Source: Psettodes erumei (lineage: Eukaryota; Chordata; Actinopteri; Pleuronectiformes; Psettodidae). Taken from it: a DNA stretch of 64,000 nucleotides. The position numbers and the translations under genes were made by a program. A model generated the notes under the pieces. It had not been told where the DNA came from, searched no databases, and was given only the letters and a program-made list of their open reading frames with translations. Below, in pieces: positions 14,101 to 21,613 of this stretch. The number at the start of each line of letters is the position of its first letter. The first letter of the stretch is position 1. The stretch spans positions 1 through 64,000 of the forward strand of contig JAFBJZ010000350.1 in assembly GCA_016785225.1 (NCBI GenBank). Direction: 5' to 3'.

Positions 14101-14140
14101 AAAGAATTATATTAAAGTGTTATTTTATGATTCCAGGCAC
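8155..14140. repeat. Tandem satellite, unit about 178 bp, about 32 copies
   Basis: A unit of about 178 bp repeats head to tail. Landmarks in each unit are an ATGAACTTTTTGCTCCATAT segment, AACTGACCAAGAATGATA, GATTCCAGGCACCCATGTC, AAACACAGTACCGTGCATT and the hairpin CTTTTCTCGGCGAGAAAAG. Two unit types alternate irregularly. One carries GCAGGTTTTGGTCATATGCC and the other AGCTCACACTCACTGGCC. Several units (for example near 8280, 8670, 9960, 11245 and 11465) are lengthened by an extra hairpin module with GAGATATAAAAACACATGACC. The short open frames across the array recur in every unit and look non-coding. Divergence between units is modest, which suggests a homogenised array. Confidence 0.95.
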
Positions 14141-14181
14141 CCATGTGCATGAGGCATCCCATGTGCCTGGAATGCCTCATG
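14131..14181. other. Interleaved inverted repeats at the satellite edge
   Basis: TTCCAGGCAC (14131-14140) pairs perfectly with GTGCCTGGAA (14163-14172). CATGAGGCAT (14148-14157) pairs perfectly with ATGCCTCATG (14172-14181). The two stems interleave, so they cannot both form as simple nested hairpins. The left arm is the last piece of the 178-bp satellite unit, so this marks the satellite boundary. Confidence 0.7.
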
Positions 14182-14411
14182 TTAGTAATGTGCAAGAGGA
14201 GATATTTTCCCAGTGAGAAAAGAGAAGACCTCATTTCTCAGCTCAAACAAACACTTCATGACCTGTCCCCTTGAGAGCCATCTCACCTCACTGTGATAGA
14301 GAAGCTGGAACTGTTCTGCTTCTATGCCCTCACAAATCTTAGCAAGACATCTGGTGTTTACAGTATTATTTTTAATCACGTTGATTGTTTTCACAGTTGT
14401 ATCTATTACCT

Positions 14412-14899
14412 TGATGGACCGGGCAGTGCCGCGTCCTCTTTCCCGGGAACTTTATTCCAGGGGAAGGAAGTTAGTCAAACAGTACCAATATAGAAGACGC
14501 AACTATGGTGTATGGTTAACAATTTATTTTAGAGGCACGGAACATGAGTATAGAGTCAGCGCTGAGGCTTCGATCCGTCCACTTTAAGAGTTGGAGAGAC
14601 GAAGCCCCGAACTAAGGAAATCATAAGTTTTTATACATCTTGACTCCTCCTGGGACCAGGGAGCATATCCCTGAGTGCTATCCTCCTGGTGCCAGGGAGT
14701 GCGACCCTGAGTGTAATCAGTTTCTTGCTATGTGTAGCCAACCGGCTCTAGTCGGACCCAAGCGAGTGTTAAAATCAGATGTGGTGCATTCTGTTCTGAT
14801 GAGCAAGCAGCAGCAAAGCAGGGATTAACATATCATAAGGCCATGACATGACATGGTGTGATTAGAACTAAGAACACTTAGTTTCATAATAATCCAACA
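14412..14899 (-). mobile_element. Solo LTR (488 bp) with 4-bp target duplication ACCT
   Basis: On the minus strand the element starts TGTTGGATTATTATG and ends GGTCCATCA, so it has TG...CA ends. It is flanked by ACCT at 14408-14411 and again at 14900-14903. It interrupts the hAT pseudogene. On the minus strand a TATAAAAA-like box lies near 14628-14636 and an AATAAA signal near 14523-14528, as expected for an LTR with U3, R and U5. No internal retroviral sequence is present, so it is a solo LTR. The short open frames inside it are not genes. Confidence 0.8.
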
Positions 14900-15145
14900 A
14901 CCTCATGGAACTCTGGGGACATCTTTTTGGTCACAAGGCTTTAACGGTGGAGAAAACAGTTGGTCCATTTATCTTCTGGTGCGCAATACAGTATTTGCCT
15001 GATGACACCATTATGTCTGCCAGTCATTGATGCTGCACCCCTCATCACTGCACACCCCAAAACAGTTCTCCCAGTGTAAACCATTCACTGTGAATTACTT
15101 ATCAATGCATCGGAAACATTCCTGAGCCGTAGTTCATGTTGGTAG

Positions 15146-15198
15146 TGTCAGACCGGGCACTGAGAACTAAGAACACTTAGTTTCATAATAATCCAACA
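15146..15198 (-). mobile_element. 53-bp miniature solo LTR with 4-bp target duplication GTAG
   Basis: Both ends match the 488-bp LTR at 14412-14899. The last 36 bases on the plus strand (about 15163-15198) are essentially identical, and the first 17 bases resemble the other terminus (ACCGGGCA shared). It is flanked by GTAG at 15142-15145 and 15199-15202. So this is a separate insertion of the same LTR family with nearly the whole interior missing. It lies within the same hAT pseudogene. Confidence 0.75.
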
Positions 15199-15437
15199 GT
15201 AGCTCTCCACAGAACAGTATGTCTTCATGCAAGCTACTGTCCCATAGATCACATACAAAAACAAGAAGCAGTGCCTCATTGGTGATATCAGTGGACCCAT
15301 CTAGCTGCAAAGAGACACACAAGCTATTTTTGTTGTATAACAGTAATTTGACACTGTGTTCAACAATAGTTTATGGGCTCAGGTGCATCCCTAAAAAGCT
15401 GTTTTCATGACAAATAGACGGAATTGTGGGATTCACA

Positions 15438-15908
15438 ATGGAAGATAAATTGTTTATTAACAAGCTGAGTGGACTAGAGACATGGGCAACATGGAAGTTT
15501 CAGATGGAGCACTTGTCGAATTCGAAAGGACTATGGGGCATGGTGATGGAAACGGATGTGCTCGCAGCTAATGCTAACGCACAAGAAGAATTTCTCGGAC
15601 GGAGAGAGGCATTTTCTGTCTTGGTGGTGAATGTAAGTACACCCAACTGTACCTGATAACAAGCTGTCAGACCCCCAAAGAAGCGTGGAACATGCTGAGA
15701 GGACATATTGAGAGAGACACTCTTGCAAATCAACTGTTCCTAAAGAAAAAATACTTCAGATGTCAAATGAAGGAGGGATAAAGTTTAACTGAACATCTAA
15801 AATAAATGAAGGAATTGACTGACCAGCTTGGAGCAATAGGTGCTGTAATTGAAGAAGGAGATCAGATTGTAACTCTCCTGGGTAGTTTGCCATCAAGACT
15901 TTTGTTGT
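15438..15908 (+). pseudogene. Copia-type retrotransposon gag remnant
   Basis: Translation from the ATG at 15438 gives a gag N-terminal domain of the Ty1/Copia type, with KLSGLETWATWKFQMEHL followed by a conserved Lys-Gly-Leu-Trp-Gly. After a frameshift near 15635 come SCQTPKEAW, RDTLANQLFLKKKYFR and, past an in-frame stop near 15779, LTDQLGAIG and VTLLGSLPS. These are the expected landmarks of the UBN2/gag region in order. The CCHC knuckle, protease, integrase and RT are absent, so only about 470 bp of gag remains. About 30 bp just after it (ttttgttgtaaaacagtaa onward, from 15899) resemble 15326-15360 upstream, so the fragment is flanked by a diverged direct repeat. Confidence 0.8.
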
Positions 15909-16526
15909 AAAACAGTAAGTTGACACTGTGCTGATAAGGTGTTATACTGCCCCCTACGTAACTGTTCAACATTAACTTTTTATTCTTTCAAGGAACTCAA
16001 AGAGCAGATTCTGTATGTCTGAGGCCATGTTCAAGATACGGTGACTCACAGTGTTTGAGAGTGGTATGGTCAGCATTGTCTTTGCAGCCAAATTATTAAT
16101 TGTGTCATTCTCCAAATACAACCTTCATTAAAATTTCTCACATGCGTATGTAGCAGCCAATAACATAATGCATTTGCCCATTTTGTAATGTAATAAGCCA
16201 ATAACTTAACTTTTTGCCAATAATGTACTAAGTAATTATGTTATTAAAATCCATTGCAAATGTAAGAACTGTAGCAGATAACGTCGTAATATACTAATAT
16301 GACTTTAAGTTTTATTTATTGGATATAATTATAAAAATGCATGTCTGTCCTTCTCTCACTGTCTGTCTCTCTCCATCTCACTCTGTCTGTCTGTCTCTGT
16401 CTTCCAGTCTGTCTCTTAATTTATTTATTTTTTAATTTGAAGTGCTTTATTAGCATGCCTGTGTAAATGCAGTGTTGGCAAAGCTAGTGTTCAGAATAAC
16501 ACAGAAAAATGTAGGATATATCAATA
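15909..16526. other. No gene recognised; AT-rich with a CTGT-rich tract
   Basis: I see no coding signal here. A low-complexity pyrimidine tract of GTCTGTCTCTC type lies at about 16336-16420. The rest is AT-rich intergenic or decayed transposon sequence. Confidence 0.5.
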
Positions 16527-18146
16527 TCAGGATGAACTCAAAATCAAACTATAATAAAAAGTAAACTCTAAACCCAGTGAGTCTGACTCATAGGCTGCCT
16601 CAGGGTCACATGATGCCTCAGGGTCTCTGTCCTGGTCGCTGTCGAGGTACACATTCTCTGTGGAGGATCGGAAGAGGAGAGGGAGGAAAATGACTCAGTG
16701 AAAAAGACACCACACACTCAAATAATGCCAAAGCAAATAAGTCAAAATAAGCAGATTGTTGAAACAATTAAATATTTAGTACCTTCAGGATCAATGTTGA
16801 CATCATCAAGGGACTTGCCCTTAAATTCTGCCAGACGTCCCTGCTCCAGAGCCATGAGGACTTTGATAATTTTGTTCACTCACACAATTCTGTTCACTCT
16901 GATATCATGTCCAAGAAAATGAGCTAGCTGATCTAGCTCTGTATTAGTGAGGTTAAGGACTTGGGACAGGGTTCCTGTTTGTTTGCGTAACAAAGTTACG
17001 CAAACAAACAGGAACTTCGCACCGCAGACCTTGGCAAAGTATCGAAGACTATCAAACCCACGGTAGCAAATCAAACTGGATGGTCTTGCAAATAAGTATG
17101 TGTTTTCTTGGAGAATCCCACATTCCTGCCATTTTCTGATGAGCAGGTCCAATGCCTGTTGCATTGCTGGGGTCAAAAGTACTGGTACTTTTTTCCCCTT
17201 TTACCTCTGATTTCTATTCTATGGAAATGCTGGCAGAGTCTCTTCTCTAGATCTCAGAGCGCAACATTTGCATCCTCCTGTGGGTCTGATGGATTGTAAG
17301 ATAAATAAGCAGAAAGTGGAATCTTCGACACTTCCCCAGCTTGAACAAAATGACTTGTGTCAAAATGACCTTTGTCAGCTCTGTATATGTCTGGAGGGAA
17401 GTCTCTGAGGAGTCTGAGTTGAGTTTGCTGAAAAGATGCTGTTGCTGAGCATCTAAATAGGAATGGAGTGTCTGGACATCTTTTGTGAATGAAAGTAACT
17501 GAGGAGTGTTCCACTTAGACTCGTAAAGGGTTCTAAGTGATGCAGATGATATCAGTTCATTCCACCTGGTTTCATACACTCTGCGGAACGTACGTACATC
17601 TTTTGCTTTACTGTAGTCACTGTGTACATTTGCACGACTTTCAACAAGCATAGAATTTTTTTTCAAGCTTTATCCAATTTTGAGAGCCAGACTTGGGCAC
17701 TTGTATGCATTTGTTTCACAATCGTAGCCTGCCATGTCTCTCACAGCTTGGACAATTTGCATAAAATTCGCAGGTCTGATGTGATCTTGAATTGTCTTCA
17801 AGGGAGTGATTTTTCTTGAGCATATCAGAAGCCTTCCCTGCTCTCTCAACTTCTGACGAATGCATTCATGTTTGCCGACATCATGTCCAAGCCTGTTGAA
17901 TAAATGTTCACCATACTCCATTATACAGGCATCAAACTTCAGTTCTAAATATACATCATCCTGAACCATTCTGTTCAGCAGCTTCCAAAGCTGTTCATTG
18001 ACTCCAGGTGGTGGAGGTGCAGCAAATCCACAGAGGGCCTGGACACGTATTCTGCCAGGTTTTAGTGGAACACTAGGCTTGAATTTGCAGGTTTTCATGT
18101 GCCTCCAAAGGACCTTTTTTACAAAGAAGTCTGACAATATGCACAA
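16527..18146 (-). pseudogene. Tyrosine-recombinase-like, zinc-finger teleost gene; decayed and spliced
   Basis: Read on the minus strand from 18146: a Cys/His finger-like VLWRHMKTCKFKP, then a long alpha-helical region with FDACIMEYGEHLFNRLGHD and ANFMQIVQAVRDMAGY. After frameshifts near 17665 and 17345 come a recombinase-like region with LTPAMQQALDLLIRKWQECG and then LSQVLNLTNTELDQLAHFLG (about 16930-16990). The order Arg-region, LGHD and downstream Lys-rich helix resembles the C-terminal half of tyrosine recombinases found in many fish genes of unknown function. A consistent intron is visible: donor GTACTA after 16783, acceptor CCACAG before 16657, with the phase kept into an acidic last exon ending at 16529. 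The residues after LGHD are cut short and include a stop near 16879, and I see no catalytic Tyr. The 5' end is lost where ERV-A begins. The Crypton-like assignment is tentative. Confidence 0.6.
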
Positions 18147-19230
18147 TGCAGAACATTGAAGCTATTGAGGCACCTTGCTACTGAAGGCCACAAAGCTAGC
18201 CTCAGTAAACTACAGTTTGTGAAGCAAAGAGTGATGTTTTTGGGACACATTGTGTCGGGGGAAGGGAAGACTCTCTCTCCTAAACGCATTGAAGCAATTG
18301 CTAAAATACCCAAACCACTAACTACTAAACAAATTTATACCTAACTACTCTGAGCTGGAGAAACCCTTGAGAAACATTCTTCATACTTCAGGTTCTTCTT
18401 CACACTCTCGACTCGAGTGGACACCTGAAGCTGAGGACGCGTTCCGGAACTTGAAACTGTCTCTCCAATCTCCACCTACTCTTGGCTTACCAGATCCACA
18501 CAAGCCTTTCACTCAGACTGTTGATGAGCGTTCAGGTTGTATGACCTCTGTTCTCTTACAACCACATGGCGACAAACTCAGGCCTGTGGGCTATTTTTCA
18601 TGTAAGCTAGACTCTGTAGCTGCTGGCATGCCACGCTGTCTGCGGGCAGTAGCTGCAGCTGAAAAAGCTCTCCTTGCTTCCCGTGACATTGTTGGATACT
18701 CTCCTCTCACCCTTCTCGTCCCACATGCAGTTTCTCTTATCCTCTCTGAGCAGAAAACCTCACATCTCTCTGCTGCCAGACATCTACGGTACCATACATG
18801 TTTGTTGGACATGCCTAATGTCACTCTCAAGAGATGTAACGTCCTTAACCCATCTACTCTGCTCCCTCTTCCAGAGGATGGTGAACCACATGACTGTTTG
18901 GTGGAGCTATCCTTTTCTTGTTCTCCTAGACCTGACCTGTCAGATGTTCCCCTGACAAACCCGGACATGGTTCTTTTCGTTGACGGCTCTGCTTTTAGGG
19001 ATCCTCAGTCAGGCCTCAACAAAGCAGGGTTTGCAGTCTGTTCTGAGAACACGGTCCTTGCCTCATCTTCTCTCCCATCTCACTTCTCTGCACAAGCAGC
19101 AGAATTGGTGGCTCTTACAACAGCATGTCAGCTTGCTCAAGGTCAGTCTGTTACTATCTACACTGATTCCAGGTATGCTTTTGGCGTTGTGCACGATTTT
19201 GGTCAACTGTGGAAACACAGAGGTTTTTGA
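18135..19230 (+). pseudogene. ERV-A plus copy: RT end, connection and RNase H
   Basis: The frame opens inside reverse transcriptase (LRHLATEGHKASLSKLQF, FLGHIVSGEGKTLSP), runs through the thumb and connection domains (about 18344-18950) and enters RNase H with FVDGSA, AAELVALTTA and YTDSRYAFG. This is the layout of class I (gammaretrovirus-like) endogenous retroviruses. The catalytic YXDD part of RT is upstream and absent. A deletion of about 38 bp near 18336, compared with the minus copy at 27265-27300, shifts the frame. Another break occurs near 19225. The 5' side abuts the recombinase-like pseudogene without a recognisable LTR, so this is a truncated copy. Confidence 0.85.
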
Positions 19231-20570
19231 AGTCTGATGGTAAGCCCATCTTAAATCACATTCTTGTTGCTGATTTATTGGAAGCCGTTCTCTTACCCTC
19301 AGCTGTGGCAGTCTGTAAGTGCGTTGCTCACACAGGAAATGCTGATGTGATTTCGAAGGGAAACGCTGCTGCAGATGCTGCTGCTAAGGCTGCTGCGTCG
19401 CAGGCTTCTGTTCCTTCGACTTCTCTTTCTCTTTACACTTCACCACTTGCATCAATTCCTAATGAACTTTCTGCAGTTCAATCTTTTGCTTCCCCAGACG
19501 AACGACGTCAGTGGTCCCTCTGTGGCGCCACCTACTCTGATGGTGTCTGGACCGGCCCGGATGGCAAGCCCTGTCTTCCTAAACACTTTTTTCCTCATTA
19601 TGCTAAGTTGACACACGGGTTGGACCATGTGTCAAAAGGGATTTTCAGCATATGCTCAAGCATATTGCAAAGCGTGTGTCATTTGTTCCACCCACAATGT
19701 AGGTAGACCTATTCAACCAACACAACAAGCGGCACACCCACCTCCAACACGACCTTTTGAAACACATAATGATGGATTTTGTTGAGCTTTCCCTTCTGAA
19801 GGTAAGTCTCACTGTTTGGTAATGGTAGACATGTGGTCGAAATGGGTAGAAGTGTTCCCATCATCAAAGCAAACAGCTTCTGTGGTAGCGAAGGCTCTGC
19901 TCACTGAGATAATCCCAAGGTGGGGAATTCCATCTAGGATCTCAAGTGACAATGGTCCGCATTTTGTGAACAGTGCTCTTGCAGAACTCAGTCTTTATTT
20001 AGGCATCAACTTGAAGACACACTGTGCATATCACCCAGCATCTGGTGGTGCTGTTGAGCGTGAGAATGGGACCTTGAAAACAAACTGGCTAAATGCTGTG
20101 CTGACACAGGACTCCCATGGACAAAAGCCTTGCCACTTGTTCTGATGTACATGAGAATGAGGAAACGGGGAAGAAATAATCTCAGCCCATATGAAATTTT
20201 GTTCGCTACTCCACCCTCTGTTGGGGTGAGCAAACCCCAAGCACCTCTTCCGACAACCACTCTCTGTGAAAATGATATGTTGACCTATTGTTCTAAACTC
20301 TCTCGGGATCTCTCTGATATAAGAAAACAGGTTGCAGCAGCCCTCCCGGATCAGGCGGACAGCCCACTACACACCCTTCAACCCGGGGACTACGTGGTGG
20401 TGAAGGACTTCAGGAGGAAGAGCTGGAAACACAAGAGGTGGCTCGGACCTTTCCAAGTTCTACTCACCACCCACACGGCAGTGAAAGTGGCTGAGAGAGC
20501 AACGTGGATCCACGTGAACCACTGCAGAAAAGTTCCGGCCCCATCCGAACAAGAGATCAACTCCTAGAGA
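19209..20570 (+). pseudogene. ERV-A plus copy: RNase H end and integrase
   Basis: From 19209 the RNase H tail continues with the conserved Asn-Ala-Asp and Ala-Asp-Ala-Ala-Ala-Lys stretch. The integrase follows with a CKACVICSTHN zinc-binding half near 19665. The core has an early Asp in MDFVEL near 19770, an Asp in ISSDNGPHF near 19945 and a Glu in GGAVEREN near 20050. The C-terminal domain has a GDYVVVK and W-IHV-H type fold and ends at 20567, as in gammaretrovirus integrases. The frame is broken near 19705, 19790 and 20145. No env and no 3' LTR follow. At 20571-20577 the sequence switches straight into the same family on the opposite strand. Confidence 0.85.
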
Positions 20571-20576
20571 ATCACC

Positions 20577-20810
20577 TCAAGAAACCTCCGTGTTTCCACA
20601 GTTGACCAAAATCATGCACAACACCAAAAACGTACATGGAATCAGTGTAGATAGTAACAGACTGACCTTGAGCAAGCTGACATGCTGTTGTAAGAGCCAC
20701 CAATTCTGCTGCTTGTGCAGAGAAATGAGATGGGAGAGAAGATGAGGCATGGACCATGTTCTCAGAACCGACTGCAAACCCTGCTCTGTTGAGGCCTGAC
20801 TGAGGATCCC
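20577..20810 (-). pseudogene. ERV-A minus copy: RNase H fragment
   Basis: This is the reverse complement of about 18997-19226 with a few substitutions. The minus strand reads SSLPSHFSAQAAELVALTTA and then QSVTIYTDSMYVFGVVHDFG. It is the 3'-most surviving piece of the minus ERV-A copy, cut off from the rest (26780 onward) by the BEL element. Relative to the plus copy, about 62 bp just upstream, including the FVDGSA active-site Asp, were lost at the BEL insertion point. Confidence 0.85.
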
Positions 20811-20812
20811 TG

Positions 20813-20979
20813 TGTTAAGAATTGTTAAATTAGATAAATAAATAAGTTAAATTCGTGGTCATAAAAGAGGCAGATAATTAGTTTAAAAGGCTATTTACAA
20901 TATTTACAAGTCATGAAACAGGAAACTATTATTACTGTTTATTTAGATTTCATTTATTTGAAGGGTGGAATTGACTTCA
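20813..20979 (+). repeat. BEL element 5' LTR (167 bp, internally deleted)
   Basis: It begins TGTTAAGAATTGTTAAATTAG and ends TTGACTTCA directly at the primer-binding site. It matches the first 165 bases or so of the 3' LTR at 26385 but lacks about 228 bp that the 3' LTR has, including its AATAAA region. Confidence 0.85.
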
Positions 20980-20997
20980 TGGTGCCGAAACCCGGGA
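20980..20997 (+). promoter_or_regulatory. Primer-binding site, tRNA-Phe type
   Basis: TGGTGCCGAAACCCGGGA lies with no gap after the 5' LTR. It is complementary over 18 nt to the 3' end of vertebrate tRNA-Phe including CCA (from memory of the tRNA sequence). Confidence 0.8.
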
Positions 20998-21058
20998 ACT
21001 TGGACTGTTGAGCGTCGAAGTTGGAAGCTAACAAAGATAGCTAACGCTAACAACAGAG

Positions 21059-21613
21059 ATGGAGGAGGCGGTGGAGCGGATGAAAAGGAAGCGGCGGACA
21101 ATCCGCTCTTCGACAACGAAGCTGCTAACTCGAATGGAAGAAGAGGTAAACGAAATACGGCCTGACTGTGAGAAACTCCGTGAAATGCTTTCATTGGTAC
21201 TGTCAACAAAGGAAGAGCAACTTGTTGACTTGGACAGAGGCATTGAGAATGAAACACCGACAGAGGAACTGGAAACAGAGATTGCTAGTACACAGGACTA
21301 CCAGGATCGTATCATCACATGGAGGACACGCACTAAAAGACTGATTGAAAGGTTACAGGATTATGGAAGTGCGCGGGTGAGTGATACGAGGTCGGACTCT
21401 GTCAGATCATACAATCAACAGACTGTTAAATTCCCGAAGCTAGTTATTGCTAAATACAGTGGAGAAATAAGCGAATGGCAAGAATTCTGGTCACAGTATG
21501 AAACGACCATACATGAAAATGATACACTGTGCAAAAAGGAGAAATCCACTTACCTGAAGTCTTATTTGACTGGAGCAGCAGCGAAAAACTGTAGCAGGAC
21601 TGACCATGAGTGA
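21059..21613 (+). CDS. BEL gag, N-terminal part
   Basis: A 184-residue frame starts at the ATG at 21059 with a basic helix (MEEAVERMKRKRRTIRSSTT) and a charged coiled-coil-like stretch, typical of the start of BEL/Pao gag. It then gives VKFPKLVIAKYSGEISEWQE, the start of the DUF1759 gag domain. The frame breaks near 21590-21606 and the gag domain continues in the next frame. Gag would form the particle in the cytoplasm. Confidence 0.8.
   Translation: MEEAVERMKRKRRTIRSSTTKLLTRMEEEVNEIRPDCEKLREMLSLVLSTKEEQLVDLDRGIENETPTEELETEIASTQDYQDRIITWRTRTKRLIERLQDYGSARVSDTRSDSVRSYNQQTVKFPKLVIAKYSGEISEWQEFWSQYETTIHENDTLCKKEKSTYLKSYLTGAAAKNCSRTDHE

Larger units (their letters stand above)
14182..15400 (-). 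pseudogene. hAT-superfamily transposase-like pseudogene (ZBED/SCAND3-like)
   Basis: Read on the minus strand, three blocks appear in the expected order. A block ending with LQLDGSTDITNEALLLVFV lies at 15205-15400. A block with DGAA-type and ASMTGRH-like residues plus LVTKKMSPEFHEVV lies at 14900-15145. The block LLYHSEVRWLSRGQVM lies at 14182-14411. This is the signature of the catalytic region of hAT-like transposases, and of their domesticated ZBED/GTF2IRD2-type relatives. The blocks become contiguous once the two solo LTRs at 14412-14899 and 15146-15198 are set aside, which supports one original coding region. It carries stops and frameshifts and lacks an intact N-terminal BED finger and the C-terminal dimerisation region, so it is dead. 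Exact subfamily uncertain. Confidence 0.75.

Noticed and set aside
8155..14140. Short conserved reading frames recurring in the 178-bp satellite, or a CRISPR-like array
   Set aside because: The frames recur because the unit recurs and they break at random units. The spacers are not unique, since the whole unit repeats, and the context is eukaryotic.
15500..15733. Minus-strand frames opposite the Copia gag
   Set aside because: Shadows of the plus-strand gag remnant with no recognisable motif.
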